From assembly GCF_040797425.1 (NCBI RefSeq), contig NZ_JBFNEH010000011.1:1-64000 (forward strand): 64,000 nt of DNA, written 5' to 3'. The translations under genes and the position numbers were made by a program. Shown here in pieces: positions 44,382-54,239 of this stretch (position 1 is its first letter; every line of letters starts with the position of its first letter). Origin of the DNA: Symbiobacterium sp040797425 (GTDB taxonomy: Bacteria; Bacillota; Sulfobacillia; Symbiobacteriales; Symbiobacteriaceae). The notes under the pieces are model-generated. The model searched no databases. It was not told where the DNA came from and was given only the letters and a program-made list of their open reading frames with translations.

Positions 44382-45068
44382 TTATGAACCAGTGCGCGTC
44401 CGCTCCGTTACCCGGCCCGTGGTAAAGTGGTGCACCCAGTCGCAGAGGAGGTCCACGTGCCGCTGAAGCTCCTCCGCGTCGTACAGCGGCGGACTGAACA
44501 CCACCGCGACGCAGCGGCGGGAGCCCTCATGAGTGGCGGTGCGGACCGAGTCGGTGAGCGGCGACCCGCAGGGGCCGGCCGCGTCCCGGAGCACCGGCTT
44601 GCCTCGGGTTTCGAGTTCGGTGCCGGCCAGCGTGAGGTAGCGCTCGCCCTCCCGGCCCACACCCAGGCTGAGGGCGGGGCCCTCGAGCCGGTCGGCGTCA
44701 TACAGGCCGATCGGCAGTCCCGAGACGGCCGACCAGACGTTGACCAGGTCGACGATCAGGCTCACCTGCGGCAGCCCGTCTCCCTTCACGATGCGCCGGA
44801 GCAGTCGTTCCGAGGAGACCCGATAGCGGGAGGGATCGGTGCCCAGCGCCTTGAGCACCTTGCGCCAGCCGGCCACGGCGGGCAGCTGGCTGATCTCCTC
44901 CAGTTTCAGGACCGCCCGGGTCTGGGCGACCGTGGCGTCGATGAGGGACTGCAACGCGGGCGTGGCGGGCCCGTTCTCCAGGCCCTCGATATTGACGGCC
45001 TCCAGGGTAAGGAATGGCACCTGGTGTGCGAGGGCCGGATCGATGGTGACCTGTGGCAGTTCAAGCAC
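44382..45068 (-). CDS. B3/B4 (phenylalanyl-tRNA synthetase beta-like) domain protein
   Basis: 228 residues on the minus strand. The core GWRKVLKALGTDPSRYRVSS, LLRRIVKGDGLPQVSLIVDL and NVWSAVSGLPIGLYDADRL are hallmarks of free-standing B3/4-domain proteins. In PheRS beta this domain edits mischarged tRNA; the stand-alone forms may deacylate or bind tRNA, but their role is unproven. Start GTG 45068 has AAAAGGGGGG close upstream. Confidence 0.83.
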   Translation of the reverse strand: MLELPQVTIDPALAHQVPFLTLEAVNIEGLENGPATPALQSLIDATVAQTRAVLKLEEISQLPAVAGWRKVLKALGTDPSRYRVSSERLLRRIVKGDGLPQVSLIVDLVNVWSAVSGLPIGLYDADRLEGPALSLGVGREGERYLTLAGTELETRGKPVLRDAAGPCGSPLTDSVRTATHEGSRRCVAVVFSPPLYDAEELQRHVDLLCDWVHHFTTGRVTERTRTGS

Positions 45069-45094
45069 CCCCCTTTTCCCATGTTGCGCTATGA

Positions 45095-45111
45095 CGTACT
45101 TCGGAAGTACG
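45095..45111. promoter_or_regulatory. Palindrome 1 upstream of ptsH
   Basis: CGTACTTC-G-GAAGTACG is a perfect 8-bp inverted repeat with a one-base centre, in the divergent region between the B3/4 gene and ptsH. A likely protein-binding site. Confidence 0.55.
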
Positions 45112-45146
45112 AAGGAATCCTGCTGGACAGGCCTGCGCGGATTTCA

Positions 45147-45164
45147 GATACTACTAGTAGTATC
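45147..45164. promoter_or_regulatory. Palindrome 2 upstream of ptsH
   Basis: GATACTACTAGTAGTATC is a perfect 18-bp palindrome 32 bases before the ptsH start, in the position of an operator. The regulator is not encoded next to it. Confidence 0.6.
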
Positions 45165-45196
45165 GCCCTTACATGGAGCAGAAGGAGTGACACGGC

Positions 45197-45463
45197 ATGG
45201 TGGAGCGCACGTTCACGCTGACTAACCCCACCGGGCTTCACGCCCGGCCCGCTGCGATATTCGTGAAGGAAGTGCAGAAGTTTGCCGGAACCGAGATTCT
45301 CGTACGCAAGGGCGAACGCGAGGTCTCGGCGCGCTCGCTGCTGTCGCTGCTGAGCCTCGGCATCGGTCAGGGGGAGACCATCGTTATCCGCTGCGAGGGC
45401 CCGCAGGAGAAGGAGGCGATGGAGGCCCTCGCGGCACTCATTGAAGGTGGTTTCGGTGAGTGA
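45197..45463 (+). CDS. ptsH: Phosphocarrier protein HPr
   Basis: 88 residues with His15 in TGLHARPAA, the phosphate acceptor from Enzyme I, and a regulatory Ser47 in VSARSLLSLLSLG, equivalent to Ser46 that HPr kinase phosphorylates in Firmicutes. ATG 45197 follows AGAAGGAG. It overlaps or abuts ptsI, so phosphotransfer partners are co-expressed. No PTS permease gene is seen in the window. Confidence 0.95.
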   Translation: MVERTFTLTNPTGLHARPAAIFVKEVQKFAGTEILVRKGEREVSARSLLSLLSLGIGQGETIVIRCEGPQEKEAMEALAALIEGGFGE

Positions 45464-47159
45464 ACGCGTCTTGCGCGGGGTCGCCGCCTCGGCAGGCGTG
45501 GCGATGGGCCCTGCGGTAGTCTACAGGGAGGCGCAGCCTGACCGGCCGGCAGCGGCGGCTGGCACGCCGGCGGAGGAGCAGGCCCGGTACGAGGCAGCGT
45601 GCCGCCAGGCCGAGGCGGAGCTCTCCCAGCTGGCCGAGCGGGCGGACAGCCAGAGCCGGGAGATTCTGAGCGCGCACCAGCTGATGCTTCAGGACCCGGA
45701 GCTCCACGGCCGGGTTGCGCAGGCGATTCAGGCGGGGCAGCCCGCCGAGGAGGCGGTGCGCGCCGCAGTGGAGCAGTTCGCCGGCATGCTGGAGGCGCTG
45801 GACGACCAGTACCTGCGGGAACGGGCTGCCGACGTGCGCGACGTGGGCCGGCGCCTGGTGGCAGCCCTGAGCGGCCGCACCGTCGGAATCCGGCTGGAGC
45901 GGCCGGCGGTGGTGATCGCCCGCGATCTGGCCCCCACCGATACCATCGGGCTGGAGCGGTCGCTGCTCCTGGGTTTCGTCACCGAGCAGGGCGGGCCGAC
46001 GTCCCACACCTCGATCCTGGCCCGCTCCTGGGGGATCCCGGCGGTGGTGGCGGCCCACGGGGTGCTGGAGGCGGCCCGGGACGGCATGACCGTTGCGCTG
46101 GACGGCGACGCCGGCGAGGTCGTCCTCGAACCAGACGCCGGGACCCGGCAGCGCTACGAGGCGGCCATCGCCCGCGCCCGGCAGCAGGCGGAGCGTGACC
46201 GGGCCGAGGCCTCGCTGCCCGGGGAGACGCCGGACGGGGTGCGGGTGGAGCTGGCCGGCAACGCCGGCTCGCCGGCCGAGGTGGCCCTGGCGATGGCGAA
46301 GGGTGCCGAGGGCGTCGGCCTCCTGCGGTCGGAGTTCCTCTTCATGGGGCGGGATACCGCTCCCACCGAGGAGGAGCAGTACCAGGCCTACGCAGAGGCG
46401 CTGCGGAATGCCCAGGGCAAGCGCGTGATCATCCGCACCCTGGATGTCGGCGGCGACAAGGACATCCCCTACCTGGGGCTGCCGAAGGAGCAGAACCCCT
46501 TCCTGGGAGTGCGGGCGCTCCGGCTCTGCTTCCGCAGGCCCGAGCTCTTCCGGACGCAGCTCAGGGCGCTCCTGCGGGCGTCGGTGCACGGCCGGCTGGC
46601 CATCATGTTCCCCATGGTCAGCGGCCTGGACGACTTGCGCCGGGCCAAGGCGGCCCTGGCGGACGTGCGCCGGGCGCTGGAGGCGGAGGGCCACCCCGTG
46701 GCCGATTACGAGGTGGGCATCATGGTCGAGATCCCCTCCGCGGCGCTGCTGGCCGAACACCTGGCACCGGAGGTGGACTTCTTCTCCATTGGCACCAACG
46801 ACCTGGTACAGTACACGCTGGCCGTGGACCGGGGCAACCCGGAGCTGGCCAGCATGTACCAGCCCTGCCATCCTGCGGTGCTGCGCCTGATCGACCGGGT
46901 GGTGCGGGCGGCCCACGACCACTCCAAGTGGGTGGGCGTGTGCGGCGAGATGGGCGGGCTGCCGGAAGGGGCGCTTCTGCTCCTGGGACTGGGCGTAGAC
47001 GAGCTCTCCATGGCGCCGGCGCTGCTGCCGCGCATCCGGCGGCTGGTGCGGGCGACGCCCTTCGCCAAGGCCCGGGCCGTGGCCGAGCGGAGCCTCGCAC
47101 TGGGCACGCCGGAGGAGGTTCTGACGCTGGTGGAGCCGCTGCTGCGCCGGGGCGAGTAG
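45456..47159 (+). CDS. ptsI: PTS Enzyme I (PEP-protein phosphotransferase)
   Basis: About 567 residues from GTG 45456 (GAAGGTGG upstream; an in-frame TTG is at 45441). The N-terminal HPr-binding domain, the active His184 in GGPTSHTSILAR, and the PEP-binding barrel motifs VGLLRSEFLFMGRD, RTLDVGGDKDIPYL, FFSIGTNDLVQYTLAVDR and GVCGEMGG are all present. It transfers phosphate from PEP to HPr. Operon with ptsH. Confidence 0.96.
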   Translation: MSERVLRGVAASAGVAMGPAVVYREAQPDRPAAAAGTPAEEQARYEAACRQAEAELSQLAERADSQSREILSAHQLMLQDPELHGRVAQAIQAGQPAEEAVRAAVEQFAGMLEALDDQYLRERAADVRDVGRRLVAALSGRTVGIRLERPAVVIARDLAPTDTIGLERSLLLGFVTEQGGPTSHTSILARSWGIPAVVAAHGVLEAARDGMTVALDGDAGEVVLEPDAGTRQRYEAAIARARQQAERDRAEASLPGETPDGVRVELAGNAGSPAEVALAMAKGAEGVGLLRSEFLFMGRDTAPTEEEQYQAYAEALRNAQGKRVIIRTLDVGGDKDIPYLGLPKEQNPFLGVRALRLCFRRPELFRTQLRALLRASVHGRLAIMFPMVSGLDDLRRAKAALADVRRALEAEGHPVADYEVGIMVEIPSAALLAEHLAPEVDFFSIGTNDLVQYTLAVDRGNPELASMYQPCHPAVLRLIDRVVRAAHDHSKWVGVCGEMGGLPEGALLLLGLGVDELSMAPALLPRIRRLVRATPFAKARAVAERSLALGTPEEVLTLVEPLLRRGE

Positions 47160-47343
47160 TGCGCTCAGGAGAAACGCCTGGTGGCGCGAGAAGCATGTGC
47201 ACAGAAGCGCGCGCGGTGCGGCCGCCCCCCCGCCCGCTTCTCTTGTGCCCCACGCCGAACGCACCAGTCCTGACGGGAGCCCCGTGGCACCGGAGGACCG
47301 GGACGGACGCTGCCGGGCGTGGCGCGGCGGGCCGGATGACCGG

Positions 47344-49182
47344 CTACACGGAAGGGTTCGGCGCGACCTGAACCGCCGGGTCGGCCTGTTCCTCCTCCTC
47401 CCGTTCGGCGAACTGCAGCCGCCAGAGCTTGTAGTACAGGCCCCGCTTCGCGATGAGCTCCTCGTGGGTGCCCTGTTCGTGGATGCGTCCCTTGTGGAGC
47501 ACGATGATCTTGTCGGCGTGCTGGATGGTGGAGAGCCGGTGGGCCACGATGAAGGTGGTGCGACCGGCCGTGAGCCGCTTCAGGGCCCGCTGGATGAGGG
47601 CCTCGGTCTCGGAGTCGACGGAGGCGGTGGCCTCGTCGAGCACCAGGATGGGCGGGTCGAAGGCGAGCGCCCGGGCGAAGGAGAGCAGCTGCCGCTGGCC
47701 GGCCGAGAGCGTGGCCCCCCGCTCGGCGACGGGCTCGTCGTAGCCCAGGCGCAGCTCCCGGATGAACTCGTCGGCTCCGACCGCCCGGGCGGCCTCCCGG
47801 ATGCGCTCGTCGCTGATCTCCCTGTTGCCGAGCCGGATGTTGGAGGCGATGTCGCCGCTGAAGAGGAAGACGTCCTGCGCCACCAGGCCGATGGCCCGGC
47901 GCAGCTCGGCGGTGGAGACCTCCCGCACGTCGATGCCGTTCACCAGCACCCGGCCCTTCTGCACATCGTAGAAACGGCAGAGCAGGCTGATGATGGAGGA
48001 CTTGCCCGCACCGGTGTGGCCGACGAAGGCGATGGTCTGCCCGGGTTCGGCCCGGAAGGAGACGTCTTTGAGCACCCACTCGCCCTCGTTGTACGCGAAC
48101 CAGACGCCCTGGAACTCCACCTCGCCGGAGACCCGGCCCAGCGGTTTGGGATTGGGCGGGTCCACGATGGCGGGCTTCGTGTCCAGCAGCATGAAAATAC
48201 GCTCGGCTGAGGCCATCGCGCTCTGCAGGATGTTGAACTTCTCGGCCAACTGCATGAGTGGCTCAAAGAAGCGGCGGGCGAGGGTGACGAAGAGCAGGAG
48301 CACGCCGGGCGTGAGGTTGCCCGCCAGGGCCTGCAGGCCGCCGTACCAGAGCACCAGGGCGATGGTGATGTTGGCCAGCAGGTCGAGGATCGGACGGAAG
48401 ACCGCCCACACCATGAGCTGCCGCCAGGAGGCCTGGTTGTAGGCCTCGTTCTCCTGTGCGAACTCGGCGAAGGTCTTCGCCTCCCGGGCGAAGAGCTGCA
48501 CGATGCGCATGCCGTTCACGTGCTCGGCGACGAAGGCGTTGATGCGGGCCAGCCGCACGCGCACTTCCCGCCACGCATCGCGCGCCTTGGTGGCAAAGAA
48601 GCGGGTGTAGTAGGCAACCGCCGGGATGAGCACGAGACTGACACCGGCCAGCTTGGGGTGCGTGCTGATCATCATGATGGCGACGCCGATCAGCATGAAC
48701 ACGTCGCGGAACAGGTTGACCAGCACGCTGGTGTACATCTCGTTGAGCGTCTCGGTGTCGTTGGTCACCCGTGTGACCAGCCGTCCCGCCGGGGTCGTGT
48801 CGAAGAACTGCAGGTGCAGCCGCTGCAGGTGGCCGAAGAGCTGCTTGCGGATGGCGTAGATGATCTTCTGCCCGGTGTACTGCAGCAGGAGTACCTCGCC
48901 GTACGAGACGACGAAGCCCAGCACGAGGATCACGGTCAGCCAGAGGGCGATCCGGGTGAGCCCTTCCACCGCTACCGGATCGTCGATGCCGAGGACCAGG
49001 TAGTTGTCGATGGCCAGCTGCACCAGCTTGGGCAGGAGCAGGTCCAGGCCCACGGAGACGCCCAGCATGAGAATACAGAGGAGCAGGGCCTTCCAGTGGG
49101 GCCGGGCGTAAGAGAGCAGCCGGGCCATGAGACGAGCGTCGTAGACCTTGCCCAGGGCCTCTTCTTCGCGGAAGTCCGCCAT
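47344..49182 (-). CDS. ABC exporter subunit with complete ATP site (BmrD-like)
   Basis: 612 residues: an N-terminal membrane domain (six helices, starting SYARPHWKALLLCILMLGV), then the nucleotide-binding domain with Walker A GHTGAGKSSIISLL, signature LSAGQRQLLSFARAL, Walker B plus catalytic Glu in LVLDEATASVD, and the H-loop VAHRLSTI. ATG 49182 has TTAGGGGAGGAA-type purines upstream. It lies 21 bases after the partner gene. The pair forms a heterodimeric drug/lipid-type exporter, with this subunit carrying the hydrolysis-competent residues. Confidence 0.9.
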   Translation of the reverse strand: MADFREEEALGKVYDARLMARLLSYARPHWKALLLCILMLGVSVGLDLLLPKLVQLAIDNYLVLGIDDPVAVEGLTRIALWLTVILVLGFVVSYGEVLLLQYTGQKIIYAIRKQLFGHLQRLHLQFFDTTPAGRLVTRVTNDTETLNEMYTSVLVNLFRDVFMLIGVAIMMISTHPKLAGVSLVLIPAVAYYTRFFATKARDAWREVRVRLARINAFVAEHVNGMRIVQLFAREAKTFAEFAQENEAYNQASWRQLMVWAVFRPILDLLANITIALVLWYGGLQALAGNLTPGVLLLFVTLARRFFEPLMQLAEKFNILQSAMASAERIFMLLDTKPAIVDPPNPKPLGRVSGEVEFQGVWFAYNEGEWVLKDVSFRAEPGQTIAFVGHTGAGKSSIISLLCRFYDVQKGRVLVNGIDVREVSTAELRRAIGLVAQDVFLFSGDIASNIRLGNREISDERIREAARAVGADEFIRELRLGYDEPVAERGATLSAGQRQLLSFARALAFDPPILVLDEATASVDSETEALIQRALKRLTAGRTTFIVAHRLSTIQHADKIIVLHKGRIHEQGTHEELIAKRGLYYKLWRLQFAEREEEEQADPAVQVAPNPSV

Positions 49183-49203
49183 AAGTTCCTCCTACATTAG
49201 GGC

Positions 49204-50979
49204 TTAGTCGAGACTGGCGATGGCCTCCTCGAGCTGTTGGCGCTGGTAGGTGCGGAAGTAGCGCCCGCGCAGGGCCAGCAACTCCTCGTGGGTTCCGGCC
49301 TCAGCGATGCGCCCCCGCTCCAGGACGATGATCTGGTCGGCGTCTTTCACCGCTGCCACCCGGTGGGAGATGATGATGGTCGTGCGCTCCCGCATCACCG
49401 GGCGCAAACCGTTCAGGATGCGCTGCTCGGTGGCGGTGTCGACGGCGGAGAGGCAGTCGTCCAGCACGAGGATCGGGGCGTTTTTCAGCAGGGCCCGGGA
49501 GAGGCCGACCCGCTGCCGCTGGCCGCCGGAGAGGGTGACGCCCCGCTCGCCGACCATCGTTTCGTAGCCGTGGGGCAGAAACTCCAGGATGTCCTGCTCC
49601 ACCTGGGCGGTGCGGGCCGCCTGCCGGATTTGCTCCTCCGTCCAGTCCCCCGGTGCGAAGCCGATGTTCTCGGCCACCGTCCGGGAGAAGAGGAAGGACT
49701 CCTGCGGCACCGCGGCGATGGAGCGGCGGAGCAACTCCAGCGGCAGGTCGAGCACGTCGATGCCGTCGATGAAGACGGTGCCCCGGGGCGGGTTGAAGAC
49801 CCGGGCCAGGAGGGCCGCCAGCGTGGATTTACCGCTGCCCGTCCGGCCCAGGATGCCCAGGGTCTGCCCCGGTGCGACGTGCAGGTTGATGCCGTCCAGA
49901 ACGGGGGGCCCGTCGGGATCATAGCGGAAGGTGAGGTCGCGGATGTCGATCTCGCCGCGAATCTTTCCGTCGGGCGGGGTCACGGTCACCGGGGCGTCCT
50001 TCACCTCGGGCTCGGTGAGCAGCACTTCCCGGATGCGGGCGAAACCGGCGAAGCCCCGCTGGATGATGTGTACCACCCAGCCCATGGCGATCATCGGCCA
50101 GATGAGCATGCCGATGTAGATCGTGAGGGAGGCGAAGTCGCCCACCGAGATCTCGCCCCGGAGCACCGCCCGGCCGGGGATGGCGATCGCGACCACGTAG
50201 CAGAGCCCGGCGAAGAGGTTGACCACCGGGTCGAACAGGCCGTCGATTCGCATCAGGGCCATGAACCGCCGGATGTAATCCCGGTTGGCCCGGTCGAACT
50301 TGGCCTCTTCGGCCGCCTCCTGGTTGTAGGCCTTGACCACCCGGACGCCCTCGATGTTCTCCTGCACCACCTCGGAGAGGTGGGCGAAGCTGTCCTGCAC
50401 CGCCCGGGAGCGGGCGAAGATCGCGCGACCCACGACGGCGATGAGCAGGGCGAGGGCGGGCAGCGGCAGGAGGGCCCAGAGCGAGAGCCTCAGGCCGATG
50501 GTGGAGACCATCGCCACGAGGGTCAGAATGGTCATCGCCAGTGAATCGGCGACCATCAGCACGCCCTCGCCGGCGATGCCGCGCACGGCCTGCAGGTCGT
50601 TGGTGGCCATCGCCATCAGGTCGCCCGTCTTGTGCCTGTGGAAAAACGAAGCCGGGAGCCGCACCAGGTGCGCGAAGAGGTCGGCCCTCAGGTCGCGCTC
50701 CACCAGGCGGGCGGTGCCGAAGACGAAGATGCGCCAGACGAAGCGCAGGAACGCGACCAGCAGGGCCGTGCCCACGATGAGCGCCAGGTAGCGGTAGATG
50801 CCGGGCCTGTCCAGGCGGCCCGCCTCGAGGTCGTCCACGAACAGGCCGATCAGCCGTGGTGTCACCAGCTGGAAGAAATCCGTGCCGGTGAGAGCTACCA
50901 CCCCGAGCAGGTAACGCCACTTGTAGCGGGCCAGGAACCGGAGCAGCGACTGATGGGAAGAAGAGCCGGAAGAGGACAT
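49204..50979 (-). CDS. ABC exporter subunit with degenerate ATP site (BmrC-like)
   Basis: About 591 residues from ATG 50979 (GGCGAGG upstream). Membrane domain followed by Walker A GRTGSGKSTLAALL, signature LSGGQRQRVGLSRAL and Walker B LVLDDCLSAVD, in which the catalytic Glu is replaced by Asp. This degenerate site is typical of one half of heterodimeric exporters such as BmrCD and TM287/288. It is the first gene of a two-gene leftward operon. The substrate cannot be inferred. Confidence 0.88.
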   Translation of the reverse strand: MSSSGSSSHQSLLRFLARYKWRYLLGVVALTGTDFFQLVTPRLIGLFVDDLEAGRLDRPGIYRYLALIVGTALLVAFLRFVWRIFVFGTARLVERDLRADLFAHLVRLPASFFHRHKTGDLMAMATNDLQAVRGIAGEGVLMVADSLAMTILTLVAMVSTIGLRLSLWALLPLPALALLIAVVGRAIFARSRAVQDSFAHLSEVVQENIEGVRVVKAYNQEAAEEAKFDRANRDYIRRFMALMRIDGLFDPVVNLFAGLCYVVAIAIPGRAVLRGEISVGDFASLTIYIGMLIWPMIAMGWVVHIIQRGFAGFARIREVLLTEPEVKDAPVTVTPPDGKIRGEIDIRDLTFRYDPDGPPVLDGINLHVAPGQTLGILGRTGSGKSTLAALLARVFNPPRGTVFIDGIDVLDLPLELLRRSIAAVPQESFLFSRTVAENIGFAPGDWTEEQIRQAARTAQVEQDILEFLPHGYETMVGERGVTLSGGQRQRVGLSRALLKNAPILVLDDCLSAVDTATEQRILNGLRPVMRERTTIIISHRVAAVKDADQIIVLERGRIAEAGTHEELLALRGRYFRTYQRQQLEEAIASLD

Positions 50980-51097
50980 ACGCACCTCGCCGTGTACACG
51001 AATAGTCGGGGGTTAAGGGCTCGCAACAAAATTAGACGCCACCCCGGAGTGCGGTGTTCCCTCTGATTGGTGGGAGAAAACGGGTTGGCAAGATGAA

Positions 51098-51135
51098 AAG
51101 AGCCACCCCCCTGGCGCGCCAGGGGGGTGGCTCTT
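51098..51135. terminator. Perfect 38-bp palindrome, terminator of the RND operon
   Basis: A perfect inverted repeat: left arm 51098-51116 (AAGAGCCACCCCCCTGGCG) and right arm 51117-51135. It lies past the stop of the leftward RND gene and upstream of the leftward ABC operon, so it insulates the two. Confidence 0.85.
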
Positions 51136-51152
51136 CGTGCCAGGCGCCGGGG

Positions 51153-54100
51153 CTATACGGCGGCAGCCTTGCTGGGGGCGGCCCGGCGGCCCCGCACGCG
51201 TACCAGCAGATCGTCGAAGAGCGTGTAGACGACCGGGATCACCACCAGCGTGAGCAGGGTGGAAAGCGTAAGGCCGCCGATGACGACCGTGGCCAGCGGC
51301 GCCTCCAGATCCGACCCCTCGGAGAGGCCGAGGGCCAGGGGCAGGAGGCCGAGCACCGTGGTCAGGGTGGTCATCAGCACCGGGCGCAGGCGGCGCGGCC
51401 CGGTGACGCGTACGGCCTCGTCCCGCTCCATGACCAGTCGGCGCAGCTGGATTAAGTAGTCCACCAGCACGATGGCGTTGTTGACGACCACGCCCGCCAG
51501 CAGAATGAGGCCGATCATGGCCGAGATGTCCATGCTCCGGCCGGTCACCACCAGCGCCAGCACCGCGCCTACCATCGCCAGCGGGATCGAGAACAGGATG
51601 ACGAAGGGGTGGAGGAACGATTCAAACTGGGCGGCCATGACCAGGTAGACCAGCACCACCGAGTAGACCAGGGTCTTCAGGAGGCCGTCGAGCGCTTCCT
51701 CCATCATCTCGTAGTCGCCACCGTAGGCGATCTCGTAACCCGGCGGCAGGGGGAACTCGGCCAGCCGGTCTTTGATGTCGTTGATCACGCTGCCCAGGTC
51801 GCGGCCGTAGATCTGGCCGGTGATCTTGACCACCCGCATCTGATCCTCGCGGTCCACGGAGACCGGGCCCACGCCGCGGGTCAGGTCGGCCACCTCGCCC
51901 AGGAAGACGGTCCGCCCGACGGGGGTCGCGATGGGGAGCTGCTCAAGGGCGGCGATGTTCTCCCGGATGCTCTCGTGGGCCTGGAGGCGGATATCCACCT
52001 CGTCGCCGCCCACCCGGTACTGGGTGACCACCTGGCCGCGGACCGCCGCCTGGACGGCAGCGGCCACCTGACTGGCGGTCAGGCCGTAGCTCGCGGCCCG
52101 GGCGCGGTCGACGCGGATCTGCACCTCGGGCAGGCCCTCGCTCACCGAGGTGTCGAGGTCGCGGGCCCCCGGCACCTGGGCGATGATGGTCATCGCCTGC
52201 TGTGCCAGTTCTTCCAGCTCCTGCAGATCGTCGCCCTTGATCTGGACCTCGATGCCGTTCCCGCCAGTCTCGATGGTTCCGGTGGCCTGGACGGTCACTT
52301 TGGCGCCCGGCAGGAAAATGCGGGTGCGCACGTCTTCCACGACCTCGTCGAGGCTGCGCTTCCGTTCGTCCGGCGAGGAGAGCGTAGCGGTGATGTAAGC
52401 CTGATGGGATTGGCCGCCGATGCTGTACGCTCCGCCGGTGGTGCCCACCGACACGAGCATGCTCCGCAGTTCGGGCAGGTCCTCGATCTGGGCCACCACC
52501 TGTTCCACCGCGGCCTGGGTCTCCTCGAGGCGGGTACCCGGTGCGAGCTCGATGGTCACGCGGAACTCGCTGGTGTCGCTGACGGGGATGAAGTCCAGGC
52601 CCATGCGGGTGAGCAGCACCACGATCAGGGCGAGGCAGGAGACACCGATGGCCACCACCTGCCACCGGTGGCGCAGGGCCCAGTCCAGCAGGCGGCCGTA
52701 GGCGGCCTGCAGCCTCTCCAACCACACGCCGATCCGCTCCGAGAGGCGCGCCACCCACGGGATCTGCCGCTTGTGCGCCCGCTCCCGGAGGAGCCAGGGG
52801 GCCATCATCGGCACGAGGGTGATGGCGGTGAGCAGCGACATCATCAGGGAAAAGGTGATGGTGAGGGCCAGCTCTCGGAAGAACAGCTGGGCAAGGCCGG
52901 TCACCCAGACCACAGGGAGAAAGACGACCACCGAAGTGAGCGTGGACGCGGTGATGGCGAGGCTCACCTCAGCGGCGCCATCCTCGGCTGCCTGTGCGAC
53001 CTCCTTCCCCATCTGCCGGTGACGGACGATGTTCTCCAGCACCACGATGGAGTTGTCCACCATCATGCCCACGCCCAGGGAGAGGCCGCCCAGGGAGATG
53101 ATGTTCAGCGTGATGCCTGCAAAATAGACGGGGCCGAAGGCGGAGATGATCGCCACGGGGATGGAGATGGCGATGGCGAAGGTGGCGGGCAGGTTCCGGA
53201 GGAAGAAGAGCAGCACCAGAATGGCCAGGACGGCGCCCTGTACGCCGGACGAGGCCACCGACTCCAGCGAGGTGACGATCATGCGGGAGCTGTCGGAAAG
53301 GATTCGGGTCTCCACCTTCCCGGGCAGTTCGGCCTCGATCTTCGCCAGTTCCGCCTTGACGGCGTTGGCCACGGCCACGGCGTTGCCGCCGCTCTGCTTC
53401 TGGATTTCGAGCGAGACGGCGGGCCGGCCGTCCAGCCAGACCTTCGTCTCCGGGTCGGCGAAGGTGTCGACCACTTCGGCCACATCGCCGAGGCGCACCG
53501 TGCCCAGGCGAATGTCCCGGATCTCATCCACGGACTGGTACTGGCCGACGGTGCGGACCAATAGGTTGAGGCTGCCGTCGCCCACCTGGCCGCCGGGCAG
53601 GTTCAGGTTCTCGTAGGCCAGCACCTGCGCCACGTCGGTCATGGAGAGGCCGTAGGTCTGCAGCCGCGCCGGGTCGACGATCACCTGGATCTCCCGCTCC
53701 AGGCCGCCGTTCACCGTGACGGAGGCGACGCCCTCCAGCCGCTCCAGCCGGGGCTTGATGTTATCCTCGGCCAGTGCCTTCAGCTCGCTCAGGTCATCGG
53801 AGCCGGTCAGGCCGATCACCAGCACCGGCAGGGCGGTGGGGTCGATCTTGTAAACCATGGGGGTGCCTACCCCATCCGGCAGGTAACCCTTCACCTGGTC
53901 GACCTTCTCCCGGATGGAGAGGGTGGCCTGGTCCATGTCGGTGCCGTAATCGAACTCGACGATCACGATCGACCGCCCCTCGGAGCTGGAGGAACGGACC
54001 TTGGTGACGCCGGGGACGGTGCCGACGACCTCCTCCATGGGGCGGGAGACGTGGTTCTCCACCTCTTCCGGCCCGGCGCCCTCGTAGCTGGTGACCACCA

Positions 54101-54239
54101 CCGCCAGGGGAAACTCCATGGCGGGGTAGAGGTCCAGGGGAAGCCGGGAGAGCGACACGAGGCCGATCACGGCCGTGAACAGGTAGAGGACGACGGTGGG
54201 GACGGGATGGCGGATGGAGAAGCGGATGAGGCCCCTCAC
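51153..54239 (-). CDS. RND family efflux pump inner-membrane subunit (AcrB/SwrC-like)
   Basis: 1028 residues with the RND two-fold layout: helix 1 (HPVPTVVLYLFTAVIGLVSL), large extracellular loops, and the conserved GVGMMVDNSIVVLENIVRH in helix 4 and LAGVVVNNAIVLVDYLIQL in helix 10. The Asp of helix 4 is kept, but the helix-10 Lys of AcrB is Asn, as in Firmicute SwrC-type members. It exports small hydrophobic compounds using the proton gradient. GTG 54239 overlaps the preceding membrane-fusion gene (GTGA). Confidence 0.93.
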   Translation of the reverse strand: MRGLIRFSIRHPVPTVVLYLFTAVIGLVSLSRLPLDLYPAMEFPLAVVVTSYEGAGPEEVENHVSRPMEEVVGTVPGVTKVRSSSSEGRSIVIVEFDYGTDMDQATLSIREKVDQVKGYLPDGVGTPMVYKIDPTALPVLVIGLTGSDDLSELKALAEDNIKPRLERLEGVASVTVNGGLEREIQVIVDPARLQTYGLSMTDVAQVLAYENLNLPGGQVGDGSLNLLVRTVGQYQSVDEIRDIRLGTVRLGDVAEVVDTFADPETKVWLDGRPAVSLEIQKQSGGNAVAVANAVKAELAKIEAELPGKVETRILSDSSRMIVTSLESVASSGVQGAVLAILVLLFFLRNLPATFAIAISIPVAIISAFGPVYFAGITLNIISLGGLSLGVGMMVDNSIVVLENIVRHRQMGKEVAQAAEDGAAEVSLAITASTLTSVVVFLPVVWVTGLAQLFFRELALTITFSLMMSLLTAITLVPMMAPWLLRERAHKRQIPWVARLSERIGVWLERLQAAYGRLLDWALRHRWQVVAIGVSCLALIVVLLTRMGLDFIPVSDTSEFRVTIELAPGTRLEETQAAVEQVVAQIEDLPELRSMLVSVGTTGGAYSIGGQSHQAYITATLSSPDERKRSLDEVVEDVRTRIFLPGAKVTVQATGTIETGGNGIEVQIKGDDLQELEELAQQAMTIIAQVPGARDLDTSVSEGLPEVQIRVDRARAASYGLTASQVAAAVQAAVRGQVVTQYRVGGDEVDIRLQAHESIRENIAALEQLPIATPVGRTVFLGEVADLTRGVGPVSVDREDQMRVVKITGQIYGRDLGSVINDIKDRLAEFPLPPGYEIAYGGDYEMMEEALDGLLKTLVYSVVLVYLVMAAQFESFLHPFVILFSIPLAMVGAVLALVVTGRSMDISAMIGLILLAGVVVNNAIVLVDYLIQLRRLVMERDEAVRVTGPRRLRPVLMTTLTTVLGLLPLALGLSEGSDLEAPLATVVIGGLTLSTLLTLVVIPVVYTLFDDLLVRVRGRRAAPSKAAAV

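Noticed and set aside
49237..50544. Plus-strand frames opposite the ABC and RND genes (49237-50544, 51609-53564, 54410-55825)
   Set aside because: Shadows of clear minus-strand transporter genes, His/Asp/Gly-rich with no recognisable domain.
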